The translations under genes were made by a program, and so were the position numbers. Shown piece after piece: positions 34,056-45,222 of a DNA stretch of 64,000 nt (its first letter is position 1; each line of letters begins with the position of its first letter). The stretch lies in the NCBI GenBank assembly GCA_019096155.1, contig JAHCVI010000003.1, positions 1 through 64,000 on the forward strand, in the 5' to 3' direction. The DNA is from Staphylotrichum longicolle (lineage: Eukaryota > Ascomycota > Sordariomycetes > Sordariales > Chaetomiaceae). The notes beneath the pieces are model-generated. The model did no database searches. It was given only the letters and a program-made list of their open reading frames with translations, and was not told where the DNA came from.

Positions 34056-34059
34056 TTTT
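34056..34059 (+). terminator. RNA polymerase III T-tract terminator
   Basis: A run of four T residues starts eight bases after the discriminator base of the tRNA gene, the usual Pol III stop signal. Confidence 0.6.
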
Positions 34060-35001
34060 GCCCTCCGTTTCTGTAGACCTTGGCATTTCTCTTTTGGTCT
34101 ACCTCTGCTGTGGCTCCCGATCTCAGCAGAGAAGTTGAATGAGAGGTTCATAGGATTTGGAGCACACTCTCTCTTCGAGACCGAGAGGTGTCATTTGTTG
34201 TTGAGCAATGTCTCAAAAACCAAGCCCACCAACGACAGTCCAAGTCATTGACCAAAAGGCTGTTCACAGCGTAGATTTGGCGGGCTGTTGCAATCTCGCT
34301 CGACATGTGTTCCTAAGAGCTTGCAGCGCACAAGTCACCAGGGACAAGTGACCTGGAAGAGCCGAGAACTGAGACCTTTTGTTCTGGAAATTCGTTCTTG
34401 TCCTTTGCAGCTGGGCACCGATGCTCATCTCTGAGGTTATTATTTTTAAAACCTGGTCCACAGATACTGTGTACATACAGTTGCTCATCGAGGTTCGCTG
34501 GCCTAATTCTTATTCATCAGTCCATCACTGGCAGGGTTAGGGCTGCTCTTGTCTCCACCTGGAACTGCCAATTTGGGGACTTGCCAGGAACCCAGTTTCC
34601 AAGGTCGACCTTCAGAAACCCGGAAGTTCGGGGCACTTCTTGGAGCTCCATCTCAACTCCAAGCCCGCCCAAGATCGTTGCATCTAAAACTTCGCTCCAC
34701 AACGCTCAGTGCGGCACGCGATCACTACGCAAACCCGCCAGCCCGCCAACATGACTCGCCCTGCGCGTTGGCCATCAGGGGTCGCCAAGCTGCCGGAAAC
34801 GACGGATTACGTTATGATATGCCGATAAGATCCACTGCGACCACAGCGCCGGACATTGTGAGGCTGCCTTGGGTCTTGGAGCCAAAATTGAAGCAACGTC
34901 TCCAGCTCGCCGCCTTCCTCCACGCCAAAACCGAACTGCGGTTGCTCCGCCGGGCCCTCGACCGATGATTCTTGACCAGCTGTAGCCCCGACGCCAACGA
35001 T
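34060..35001. other. Intergenic region
   Basis: About 0.9 kb between the tRNA gene and the channel gene. Antisense and forward frames up to 139 codons occur at 34549-34968 without family features. It presumably holds the channel promoter. Confidence 0.45.
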
Positions 35002-37146
35002 ATGGGTGCGGATTTTGACGACTCCAGCTCCCGGTCTTCGTGCGACGACGACGATCCCGAGGCGGCCCTCCACCCGACGGCGACGGCAACGGCAACGTGG
35101 CGCCTCTCTTCCGCCTCCGACGGCTTCCCCAGGGCGGCCAGGATGCCGACTCGGCATTGCTGCCCGGGGAGGCCACGCCCTGTCGGTCTACGTCATGATG
35201 CACCGGTATGCGAGCAGCTTCGTCGAACGGGAACGACACGCTAACGGCATGCAGGATACGGCGTCTGGTCATGGCGGCCATCGGTTCGTGCCCCGAGAAG
35301 CAAAGAAAACAAGCAGACTCTGGCCTCTGACACTGTCCAGACGATACCTACACCCTCGATGAGCTCCGAGCACCCCACATGGACCACCAGGTCGTGCGAC
35401 CCCTTGTCGACCGCTTATACAACCCGAAAGACCCCGCGACCGGTCGGTAACCCGCAGCCCATATACCTGGAATGCCACTGACTCGGCCGCGCAGTCTACT
35501 GTCTCGTCGCCAACCGCGTCCAGTTCCTCCGCCCTCGCTCCCACGAGGCCCTTCACCAGGGGCTAAACGAGTCGCGTGCCACCCTCTGCGAGCTGCTCGC
35601 AACCCGCATCCTCCGCCGGTTCCACGAAGACCACTCGGGCCGCTCGGGTCTCCTGCTCCTCGCCAACATCCTGGTCTCGGGCTACGACCCGTGTGACACT
35701 GCGCCGGAATCCGTGCGATCTCGCCGCCCGCAATGGGCGATCCAGGACCGGGGCGGCCACGAGCGAAAGCTGACGGCCCTTGAGCTCGCCATCATCTCAG
35801 AGAGCAAGATGCTGATCAAGTCACCCGCCTGTCAGCTGGTCGTGGACGCCGTGTATAAGGGAATTGTCGTCTATACGCCACTGTCCTTTGTCGACTTCCT
35901 CCCGGATCACTACAAGTACCATCCAGTGTCGCTCTACGAGCCCCGCCGCGCCGCCATCCTCAACCACCACCGTCTCATCGTTCCCCAGCTGAGGAACCTG
36001 ATCGAGTTGATGCACTTCGCCCTCCTCCTGGTCCTCTACATGCTGACGGTGGCCCACTACGGGTTTGGGAGCGACATGGCAGGCGTCCGCATCTACGAGA
36101 CCGTCTTCAACATCTTTGCCGCGGGATGGGTGCTCGAGCAGTTTGCCGCCGTGGTGGAGCATGGCTGGGAGGTGCACGCCCAGAACCTCTGGTCTTTTCT
36201 CGATGTTACGTTCGTCGCCATCTACGCCGCCTACGGCCTGGTGCGTGCCGTCGAGCTGCTGGTCAGCGACGACGCCTACTACGCGCTTCCCGTCTTGTGC
36301 ACTGCCGCGCCCGTGCTGCTCACGCGCATCGCCTTCACTCTGATGCCCGACAACATCGTCTTCATCGCGCTCCACGCCATGATGCGTGACTTTACCCGGC
36401 TGACCTTTATCGCGATCTGGTGTTTCGCTGGTTTCGTCATGGGGCTGTTGTTCCTGGCGCGGACGAGCGGCGAGGACTCGCTGAACGTGGGTGTGACCTG
36501 GGCCACCATCACCAAATGGCTGCTGTGGTATGTTTTTGAGCCTTGTCTCTTCCCAAATTCTGGTTGACTGACCCCTGAACAGGATCTGGTTCGGCCTTGA
36601 CGGCACCGGTATCGAGCGCGCGGCCGACTTCCACCTGATCCTGGGCCCGATGCTCATTATCACGTTCGCCTTTCTCGGCAACACTCTGTTCCTCACCATC
36701 CTGGTCGCCATCCTGACCAACACCTTTTCCAAGATTATCTCCAACGAAGCCGCAGAGATCCAGTTTCGCCGCGCCGTGCTGACTTTCCAGGGCGTCAAGA
36801 GCGATGCCATCTTCTCGTACCCGCCGCCCTTCAACATCGCAGCCCTGCTGATCCTGCTACCGCTCAAGTTCCTCGTCGGGCCACTGGCTTTTCACCACGT
36901 CAACGTGGCCATCATCCGAGTCATCAACGCCCCGATTCTCCTCCTCATTGGCCTCTGGGAGCGGCGGAGGGTGTGGGCGCGGCGGTCAAAGTCATCGCGG
37001 CTCAAATCGTGGCGCTTCTTCCCCGGCCTGTCTCCGCACGGGGACATTCAGGTTGTCTTCGGTTCGGAACCGCGCCCGAGGTCGTGGACGCGCTCGAGAA
37101 GATGGATGCGTTGCACGAGGTGAACGTGGCAGGTCGTGGATGGTAA
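35002..37146 (+). CDS. YVC1/TRP-like cation channel, three frameshifts
   Basis: Five exons (introns 35206-35254, 35284-35340, 35443-35494, 36528-36582) encode about 644 residues if three one-base losses near 35060, 35180 and 37070 are allowed; the sum is then exactly 645 codons. Exon 2 is only 29 bases. An acidic N-terminus (DDSSSRSSCDDDD) leads into a cytoplasmic helical domain (DDTYTLDELRAP, YCLVANRVQFLR, ELLATRILRRF, LLLLANILVSGYDP). Six membrane helices follow, with a pore-region GTGIERAADFHLILGPM and a last helix LFLTILVAILTNTFSKI. This matches fungal TRP-type nonselective cation channels related to yeast Yvc1, which releases vacuolar calcium. The C-terminus has an HGDIQVVF segment and an acidic helix (VVDALEKMDAL) reachable only after the third correction. 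All three losses lie near C- or G-rich sites. Confidence 0.8.
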
Positions 37147-37334
37147 TGCAGTCACCAAAAGACCTGCGTGGGGCTGCTTCCGCTGTGCGAAGACGAAGGA
37201 CGTCCAACAGCAGCAGCATCAGGAGGTTTGAGGCGTAGCAAAAGTCGGGTCTGCCTCTCGACCATCTAATTTACAAATCATCTCCCATTTATTTGGCACA
37301 AACTGCGTTAATGAACCCCGCCACGGCCCTCCCA

Positions 37335-38860
37335 TCAGTTCAAAGAAATGTCCCATCGCTGTCTCAACGCTTCCTTCTCCTCCATCCCCTCCCGCAATAT
37401 TGCTACCTGCTTCTTGATCTCGACCCACAAGGCGAGGTCGTCCAAGTCGCCATCGTCCTCCGAAGCGGCGACGCCCACCCAGCCATCCTCGATCTCGTCA
37501 CTTCCCGACTGCCACCCGCCTGCATCCCGGGCGATGACGATAAGCGCCGCCACAAAGGCCTCCTGGATGTACGCAAAGCTGAAGCCGTCCGTAATCCCGG
37601 CGATTGCCTTGCAGAGCTTGTCCGGAAAGTCAATGTCCTTGTTGTCCGCAAGCTTGCGCTGCCAGAACTGGCAGTAAGCGACGCGCTGGTCCAGGTCGGG
37701 ATCCGGAAAGTAGTACTTCCTATCGAACCGCGAGGGCCGTTTCTACAGACTGGTCAGCTCGTCTTCTTCGCGGACGGCAATCTCCTTACCGAGATACCCG
37801 GGTCCAGCCGTTCCAGGTGGTTCGTGCTGCCGACAATGAAGATGCCGTCGTTGCTCTGCAGGCCGTCGATCTCGTTGAGAAAGTAGCTGCGCACCGAGTC
37901 CGTCACGAGCGAGTCGAGATCCTCAAAGATCAAGTAGCAGGGCGCAAACTGCCGGGCCTTGAGGAAGATCTGGCTGATGCCGTACTCAGGTCCCGCAAAC
38001 TATATGGATCACGTCAGCGACTGGTCGGTTTGTCATTGGGTGCCAGGTCCTACCGAAGAGAAGCTCCGAACGTAGAGCGCAGGCACCGGGTCTTTCCTGT
38101 CATACAGCGTGTGCATCATCGCCTTGATAGAGATGGTCTTGCCGTTCCCCGGAGGGCCGTGGTAGATGAGTCCGCGCTTCCACGGCACCTTGAGTCCCTC
38201 ATACGTGGCGCGCGAGTCGAAAAAGGACTGGTGGTCGGCTATGATGGCCTTCTTCATGCTCTCTTCGAGGATGACGGCGTCCCAGGACGCCTTGCGGATG
38301 CTCCGATACAGCTCCGCGCTCTTCTGCCACCTGCCGCTGTCCCACACCCACACCTCTTCGTGCAGCTCGTTGCCCCACTGCCCGGCGGCGATGACGAGCG
38401 CATCCGCCTTGGACGTGTCGGCGGTTAGAATGTAGTTGTTTCGCACACTTGGATACGAACTCGTCCCGTCGCGCCCGTCCACCATGTACAGGATGAATTC
38501 CGCGTCCCGCCACTTGTACAGGAACTTGGCGAACACGACGTCGTGCGCCAGCCCGCCGGGGCTGCCATCGATCCGCCGGCTGGGGGGCGTGTAGACCTTC
38601 CATATCAGCGAGGACGGCAGCTCACTGCCGGCGTGGTCTACGGACGTGAAACTGGCGTGGCCCGCTGAGGCATAGCCGAGGAGATCGACTCCCCAAGAAG
38701 GGACAACCACCAGGTGGAGACTCGGATACTCTGACTTGAGGGCCTTGGCAATGGTTGCGTCGGTGTTGACGCGCTTGGCAGACGAATGGTGGAAGAACTG
38801 GCTGGTGGTCTCGTCAGACTTTGGCCTGAAACTAGCAGGGAAGATCCGGTGGGAAGCCAT
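37335..38860 (-). CDS. AAA ATPase, BCS1-like branch
   Basis: Three exons (introns 38000-38053 and 37743-37789) encode 474 residues without indels. An N-terminal region of about 230 residues (LHLVVVPSWGVDLLGY, DVVFAKFLYKWRDAEFILYMVDG) precedes the AAA module. The Walker A motif is GPPGNGKT, preceded by WKRGLIYH. Walker B is YLIFEDLDSLV, with aspartate followed by leucine-aspartate as in this branch. The second region of homology reads GSTNHLERLDPG with SRFDR. The C-terminal helical lid includes SFAYIQEAFVAALIV. Similar fungal proteins are usually labelled ATPase family/BCS1-like. Yeast Bcs1 inserts the Rieske protein into complex III, but this protein lacks an evident N-terminal membrane helix, so that role should not be assumed. 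The start at 38860 begins the conserved-looking part. Confidence 0.83.
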
Positions 38861-39115
38861 CTTGTCGTCCGAACCTAGTTTGCGTAGAACAAAAGCAATA
38901 TGACAAGCAGAGAGGAGGCGAGTCAATGATTGTTTGGAAGCTGTACTGAGTCGTCATGCAGGTGCGGGGAAGCCTGGCTGTGCCGCAGGATCCGACGCAG
39001 GGTCAAGAAGCGAATATGATTTGATCGGCAGTCGACCGTCAGCAAAGCGAAGGCATCTCGTATTTCTCCCTACAAACAGCTCCTGACAACGGCGTCCAAT
39101 GTAGATTTGTGGCCA

Positions 39116-40264
39116 TCACTTCGTCTCTCCGTACAGCAGCCGCCGGACTTCCCCTCCCACCTCTACAGTCGCATTCCGCGCTGCCTGAGACCAGGCTGTC
39201 ATTTGCAGCCATCCGTGGGCGAGATCATCGTAGTGCCGCCATTGAATTGGCACCCCTGCCAGCCCGAGCTTTCGCGCATATTCGATACCGACGTCTCTCA
39301 GCGGATCGAACCCGTTGGTGAATATTGCAGCAGGCGGCTGATTCAAAAGCTTGTTTGCTTCCTGCATGCCGGGAGAGACATATCGGTCAAGAGGTGATGG
39401 ACCTGTTGGTGTCAGGGACTGTGGAAAGGAGCAACGCAGAGGAGCCGCCAGAGCTCACCATAGGGACGAGGCAAGTAATTGTCCATGAACCCAAAGATGC
39501 CGTTGCACTCCAGGTAGTACCCGTAGTTGTTTTCTTTTGCCGCGGGCGTATCAAACGGGAGACGCGGCTCAGGGTAGAGCAGCAGCTGAGCGGCAAGCGC
39601 CTTCTTCCCTTGGTCGAGCCGACGCAGGCAGATCGCAGCAGTCATGGTGCCACCAACAGAGTCACCTCCTCCAGCCACGCGATCCGGGTGGACGCCTCGA
39701 CTGCGGCAGCCGTCGGCGTACAGCCAGTCAATCACGGCGCAGTATTCGTCCAGCTGTGTGGGATACCGGAACTCTGGTGCTAATCGGTAATCGACTGCAT
39801 ACACCTGCACTCGTGAGCATGTGGCTTCTGGATTCGAGGTATCCTTCCCCTGAGCGGGACCTCGAGGCCGTGATTACCTGGCATCCGGACTCCTCGGCAA
39901 TAAGCCTCAAGCCGTTCTCAAACTCGTCCACGCTCCCGACCGAGTATCCGCCCCCGTGAAAGTAGACGAGCGCCCCGGCCTCGCCCCTCACGCGGCGCGT
40001 CTCCCCCGATGAAGGGTACAGGACGCGGATCGGGATGGCCCCATGCGGGCCGCGGATCGCTGTGAATTCCACCTCGCCAATCGGGTGGATTCTGGTTTCG
40101 TGGATCTTGTGAAGCGCGAATATGTCCATGTGCGTCCGCCGCTCGACGGCAAACCCCTTGACACCACCGAGCTCCAGGTCCGGGTGGTTGGCGAAGAAGT
40201 CGGCCACTGCCCCGTTGACTCGATGCGATCGTGTACCGACGGTCGGGATAGAAGGAGCTGGCAT
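39116..40264 (-). CDS. HSL-family alpha/beta-hydrolase (esterase/lipase)
   Basis: Three exons (introns 39805-39877 and 39403-39458) encode 339 residues. The hormone-sensitive-lipase signatures are clear: YFHGGGYSVGS for the oxyanion hole, VYAVDYRLAPE immediately after intron 1, the nucleophile elbow GGGDSVGGTM (GDSVG instead of the commoner GDSAG), the acid in FDPLRDVG and the histidine in LAHGW near the C-terminus. All three catalytic residues are present. There is no signal peptide, so cytosolic hydrolysis of short-chain esters or xenobiotics is the family expectation. The N-terminal 70 residues form the usual cap. It is convergent with nothing nearby and transcribed in the same direction as the AAA ATPase, about 250 bases away. 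Confidence 0.88.
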
Positions 40265-41092
40265 GTTGGGGGTTTGATATTTTGCTCTGGGCTAGGTGCT
40301 TGTACCCATTCACGGTGGCAATGGATACCCGCCCGGGTCAATGACAGTCGGTAGTGACCAAACGTCATGATTTCGACGTCATGGGTAGTAAATGTCTGTG
40401 CTGGAGTTTAAACGACGGTTGGGTTCAGATGGTTTATCTGTGTTCTGCCTTGACACTTGATCGCCGCTCGGACCTGATTCCTTCGTAATAACAGAACGCC
40501 GCACCAACACAGGTACAAGGAAGACGCGAAATTGCATGAAGCGCTGTATGAAAAGCCACTCCTCTATTGTTATTCCACATGGTGTTATCACGGTCAGGTT
40601 GAGCATGCCACAATCGAGTGTTGTCTTGGTAATGAGTCAGCGCGGTCAGGGAAGAGTGGCCGCGTAGCCTAATCGTTGACCGCGGAACTTTTTGAGGGCC
40701 TGCTGAATTTGGCCGAGTTGTTTTGGCAGAACGGATGGACAACATGAACGTAAAGAGGCCGTACGGCAGCGAGGGTGGTCGTTGCGGGATCTTGGATCCA
40801 GTGGTTGTCTGTTTCATGAAGGTCGCCTGCTGGACGTTTCTCAAGTTGGTGTGGGATGGGAGACCTGCACACCGCCGTGGGCTTGCAGGGCCGGGATGCA
40901 GGACATCAGGGTCGAGCCAACCACAGCGTGCTTGAATGCTGTTGGCGCTAATGAGACCACTCGGCTTGTGAAAACACCTCACCCCTGTATGAAGTTGGTG
41001 GATGGATTTGTCACGTTGGCATGGTGCGGCAGTCTCCCTCTGCCAAACCTCCGACTCGAAATCGGGCCGTCGGCATCATCTCGAAAATTACC
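40265..41092. promoter_or_regulatory. Divergent intergenic region
   Basis: About 830 bases separate the hydrolase and P450 starts, so both promoters lie here. The frames of up to 190 codons at 40434-41354 are overlapping shadows without family features. Confidence 0.4.
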
Positions 41093-42679
41093 ATGGCTGC
41101 CATGTCTTCAACCGCCACTGATCCCATTCTTCTCCTCATTATCACTGGCATTGCCACTATTGGCTACTTTGCAGTCCGCAAAATGTTTGGTCATGACTCC
41201 CGTGAGCCGCCCCTGGCGCCTTCTTCCATCCCCTTCATCGGCCATTTGGTTGGGCTTTCTCGCAGCAGCTTCGACTATTACGGCGAGCTCAGCAAGAAAG
41301 TCAATGTCCCGATATTTACCCTGGCCCTCCCCGGCCAAAAGATGTACGTCGTGACACAACCCGACCTCGTCCAAAAGATCCAAAAACAGCACAAGATCCT
41401 CGCCTTCCCGCCCATTGAGGCAAAGTTTGCATCAGCCATCTGCGGCGCAAGCAAAGAAGCCCAGGCTATTCTCGCAAAGAATGTCAACGGCGACGACGGT
41501 GACCACGGTCTCTCCATGGAATCCTACACCGCCATGCGTGATGCGCTCAGGCCTGGCCCGCAACTAGACGACATGAACCGACACATGATTCAGGAGATTG
41601 CCCACGCCCTCAACACTCTGCAGCCTGCTCCAAAAGAGACCAAGAAGATTGGCATCTACGCCTGGCTCCGCGGCACAATTACCACAGCGACCACCCGCTC
41701 TGTCTACGGGCCGATGAATCCCTATGACGACAAGGCGATCGCCGACGCTTTCTGGGAATTCGAGGGCGGCCTCATGTCCATTCTTGTCGGCGTCTTGCCC
41801 TCCATCACGGCACGTAAGCCCACTGCAGCACGCAGCAAGGTCGCCAACGCATTCGAGGCGTATTACCGTGCCGGCGGGGTCGAGCAAGCTTCCGCCCTGG
41901 CCAAACTTCGATACCAGGCCGAGATCAACAACGGGGTGCCCGTCGAGGACATTGCGCGGTACGAGGTTGGCGGCTCCATCGCGATCATGGTCAACACGGC
42001 CCCAGCGGCGTTCTGGACACTTTTCTTCTTGTTCTCACATCCCGGCCTGCTCGAGGAGATCCGCGAGGAGGTAGACGCCTGTGTTGCCACCGAGGGAGAC
42101 ACGAGAACCCTCGACATCACAACCCTCAAGTCCTCCTGTCCGCTACTCTTGTCTGTGTATCAAGAGGTGCTGCGCCATCGGTCAATGGGGACTTCGGTCA
42201 GGGAGGTGATGGAGGACACGTACCTCGACCAGTGGCTGCTCAAAAAAGGGGCAATGCTACAGATGCCCAGCCGGGTGATCCACCAAGATCCTGCTCTCTG
42301 GGGCAATGATGCCGCAGACTTCGATCCCCGACGTTTTTTGGCCGAGAATCGGCAGAACCGCGCCAAAGATGTTTGTTTCCGGGCTTTTGGCGGCGGCAAA
42401 ACTCTCTGTCCCGGCCGGCACTTTGCCACGAATGAGGTTCTGGCCGTCGTGGCGGTGTTTATTGCCAGACTGGATTTGAAGCCTGTCGGAGGCGTAAAAT
42501 GGGAAATGCCGACAAGCAAGAACACCAATGTTGCCGCGGTTGTCATGGAGCCAGATGTTGATATCGAGGTGGAGGTGACGTTGCGGAAGGGGATGGAGGG
42601 CCTCCACTGGCATGTCAGACTCGATGGAAAGGGGGATCGGGTGTTTGCAATGGTTACCGAGGATCAAGAGGTGCAGTGA
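41093..42679 (+). CDS. Cytochrome P450 (CYP7/CYP8-like fungal group)
   Basis: A single-exon gene for 528 residues. One N-terminal membrane anchor (ILLLIITGIATIGYFAV) is followed by a Pro-rich hinge (PPLAPSSIPFIGH). The I-helix region is atypical (GGSIAIMVNTAPAAFWTLFFL), as in the CYP7/CYP8 clan where the usual Thr is replaced by Asn. The K-helix ExxR motif is EVLRHR near residue 367, and the heme loop is FGGGKTLCPGRHF with the ligand cysteine at residue 439. This arrangement resembles fungal P450s annotated as cholesterol 7-alpha-hydroxylase-like or prostacyclin-synthase-like, whose substrates are mostly unknown. It is expected in the ER membrane with a reductase partner not encoded here. The start at 41093 was chosen because an upstream in-frame ATG would bury the anchor behind a basic tail. 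No indels. Confidence 0.88.
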   Translation: MAAMSSTATDPILLLIITGIATIGYFAVRKMFGHDSREPPLAPSSIPFIGHLVGLSRSSFDYYGELSKKVNVPIFTLALPGQKMYVVTQPDLVQKIQKQHKILAFPPIEAKFASAICGASKEAQAILAKNVNGDDGDHGLSMESYTAMRDALRPGPQLDDMNRHMIQEIAHALNTLQPAPKETKKIGIYAWLRGTITTATTRSVYGPMNPYDDKAIADAFWEFEGGLMSILVGVLPSITARKPTAARSKVANAFEAYYRAGGVEQASALAKLRYQAEINNGVPVEDIARYEVGGSIAIMVNTAPAAFWTLFFLFSHPGLLEEIREEVDACVATEGDTRTLDITTLKSSCPLLLSVYQEVLRHRSMGTSVREVMEDTYLDQWLLKKGAMLQMPSRVIHQDPALWGNDAADFDPRRFLAENRQNRAKDVCFRAFGGGKTLCPGRHFATNEVLAVVAVFIARLDLKPVGGVKWEMPTSKNTNVAAVVMEPDVDIEVEVTLRKGMEGLHWHVRLDGKGDRVFAMVTEDQEVQ

Positions 42680-43109
42680 AGCCAGCGTGCGTTGCTCTGG
42701 AACTGGGAGCAGAATGATCTGGTGAGGCGTGGTGTAACAAGCAGTTCGACAATCACCTACCACTCTGCCACTGCTTAGCTCCCAAAGCCGATAATTTACG
42801 CAGCAACCTCGCATATTTTTGGTAACACAGCGACAACGAAAGAACAAACATTAGCACGGCATTCAGAGTTTGGCAGATCGGTATCGGCGCCACGAGATGG
42901 CTCGGAATGGCACCCAGAGTGTATCAAGCCACTCGGGTTCGGTATTAAGACGATATCTGAATCGGGATTGGTCGGTTCATTCATCGAGTCAGCCAAAAGA
43001 TCTCGTCGGGCTGGACCAGTCGGAGGAAGATACCTTGACCGCTTGCTGAGGAAGGTGATAAAAAACTCAAGCGGTCAGCCTCCCACCTATCTTCCAGTTC
43101 ATCTTTCAA
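42680..43109. other. Intergenic region
   Basis: The 3' flank of the P450 gene. No supported ORF. Confidence 0.45.
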
Positions 43110-43294
43110 CTTGTTTTCCAATGCGTTTTGTCGGATGGGGTTTCCAAATCTTTTTCCAAGTCTTTTTCCAAGTCGTTTTCCAGCCCGTTTTCCAACTCCA
43201 TTCCAACCCCTTTTCCATGTCCTTTTCCAACCCGGTTTTCCAAGTCCTTTTCCAAACCCTTTTCCATGTCCTTTTACAACCCGTTTTCCAGCCC
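43110..43294. repeat. Degenerate 12-bp minisatellite (TTTTCCAAGTCC type)
   Basis: About 13 imperfect copies of a 12-base unit, TTTTCCAAGTCC with variants ending AACCCG, AGCCCG, ATGTCC or AACTCC, run head to tail, with a few 11- or 13-base copies. Scattered similar units (GTTTTCCAG, CGTTTTCAGATCC) continue to about 43590. Because 12 is a multiple of three, both strands read as long frames; the reverse frame gives a Gly-Lys repeat. I judge these frames artefacts of the repeat. Confidence 0.85.
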
Positions 43295-44108
43295 TCAAGT
43301 ACATAACCTCAAGCCCCAGAACAATTAAAATCGATCCTCCGCCGTGTTGGCGACATTGAGACAACCGAGTCTCTCTAGGAATCAAAAGGAAGTTTAGAAG
43401 CCCGTCCCGACTCGTTTTCAGATCCTCTACCGCGTCACCAATTCACCAGCCGCGTTATTTCAAACCCGTTCCCAACCAGTTTTCTCAACGGTTATCGATC
43501 CTTTTGTGCGTCAGTCCTTCCCGCATTGTTCATGGCGCCTTCTACCTCGTTCATGAAGTTGTCTGTTCAACTCGTTTTCCAGGTCACTTTAAGTACAATG
43601 TGATCATACGTTTCGTAATTCTAACGAGAACGCATCTGTCAATATGCAAATATGGTTTCTTCGTGCTCTTTGGAATTCAGAACATGATGGACTATATCCT
43701 CCCGAAGTAGGCACGTCTCAACAAGACTGGAGCCAAAGGATTCGTGCGCCTCCTGCTCTCCAGTGCGCCTCGGCATGGTCCAAACTAGTCCATGTAGCCT
43801 CTTGCTATAGGGCGGCAGCCTTGATACTAGGCGATAAGGGTAGTTCGTTTGCCAAGTTATTAATGGGCAGCGTCAGCAATGCTGAGACCTCTAAGACGAG
43901 TGAAACTAGGATATCGCGAATGTGTATACCATCAAGGTCTGTAAGGGAGGCCTTGATCCGAGACTACTCATATCCTTCTCGCCCGTCTGCATCAAGACCT
44001 GGGAAAACACACCGCAGATGATGGAACGCGGATGATGCACGTCTCAAGAACTCTGTAGCCAACTCCCAGCAGAGTTTCAAACCAAGACGTTGCTCACAAC
44101 ACCTTCCC
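43295..44108. other. Intergenic region
   Basis: Degenerate repeat-like units trail off in the first 300 bases. The remaining stretch is comparatively A/T-rich with no recognisable gene. Confidence 0.45.
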
Positions 44109-45222
44109 CTAGCTGAAGCGCAAATTCAGGTACGACATCCCGGGCTCCACGATGTCAACGCCCAAGGCCTCCCCTTTTGTGTCCCCCGCCGCACCAGCCA
44201 CGACGAGGAGCGGAGTGAAATGCTGAAACACGGCGAAGTTAGATGATGTTCACGCGGGGGACCATAGACCTCAGCATCAAGCTTACCTCTACAGTTGGAT
44301 GGGATCGCTTGAACTCGTAAAGGGATTCCAGTTCGAGCAACGCCTTCCTTCTCGCGCCAGCATCCCTGTGCTGGACAGCGCTTCTGATGTGAGCATCGAA
44401 AGTCTTTGACTCGGCAAGAACTTTTGCCCGAACAGCCTCCCTCTCCTCTTCCGTTTTGGCCTCCCGTATTTCGTCAATGGACCGGAATGAATGCACAGCC
44501 ATTCCGGAGCCCACGATGAGATACCCCTCATGCCTGTTGCATTGACGAGTCAGCAGGGATGGGGACGTCATGTCTAGCCGATGGAAATAACACACCGCAG
44601 AGACTCGAAGATCTCGCCCAAACGAATTTGGCTCTCGAGATCATAGCCGTGATACGTCGATACCTGAATTACCGGAATATCCAGGGGCTTCTCCTCCGGG
44701 AACATGAGCTTGAAGGGCACCCAGACGCCATGGTCCACGCCGCGCTCTACGCGTTTGGACTTGACTCCCGACTTGACGAGGTGTTTCCAAACTTCTACTG
44801 CGAGGTCGGGTGCGTCTTGATGTGGCCAGTCGTACTTGTAGACAAAAGGGCTCGAGTCGTGGAAGTCGCCGACGAAGTCATGCTGGATATATGTCCCGTC
44901 TTTGACGTTTACTGTGTGACGCTGTGTCAGCAACATCTTCGTGTTGGTGGTCTAGTCCCCTACCCAGACAGATGCCCAGATACGCAACCAACTGCTTACC
45001 TTCAATCACGCCAGGCCCGTGAATCTCGCCGGCTTCAAAGTGGCCACTAAACACAATAATGGCCTTCGGTCGGGGCGACAGCGCGAGAATCTCATCCCCA
45101 ATGGCCCTCAGGTTGTCCTGGACAATGCGATTGTTGGGTGTGTCGCTGTAAAGAAGGGGGACACCAGCGTGACCGATGTAGTACGTCGGGAGAGACTGCG
45201 GACCCTGAGTGGCTGACGGCAT
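44109..45222 (-). CDS. Extradiol ring-cleavage dioxygenase, 4,5-DOPA dioxygenase type (LigB family)
   Basis: Four exons (introns 44912-44999, 44534-44595, 44223-44286) encode an intact 299-residue protein. Metal-site segments are visible: YYIGHAGVPLL near the N-terminus, FSGHFEAG, VDHGVWVPFKLMFPE in the middle and HEGYLIVGSGM, with the C-terminal TPLLVVAGAAG. These correspond to the histidines and glutamate that bind the active-site iron or zinc in DODA-type class III extradiol dioxygenases. Relatives open catechol rings such as L-DOPA, caffeate or protocatechuate-like compounds. The small last exon, 114 bases, supplies the C-terminal sheet. A divergently transcribed MFS transporter starts 826 bases away, suggesting uptake and cleavage of an aromatic acid, although this link is positional only. 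Confidence 0.87.

Noticed and set aside
37335..38860. Firm assignment as mitochondrial Bcs1
   Set aside because: The AAA module fits the branch, but no N-terminal membrane helix or mitochondrial import signal is evident.
42981..43385. Reverse Gly-Lys repeat protein, possibly antimicrobial-peptide-like
   Set aside because: It is generated by the 12-bp minisatellite; the start, flanks and splice signals are not convincing.
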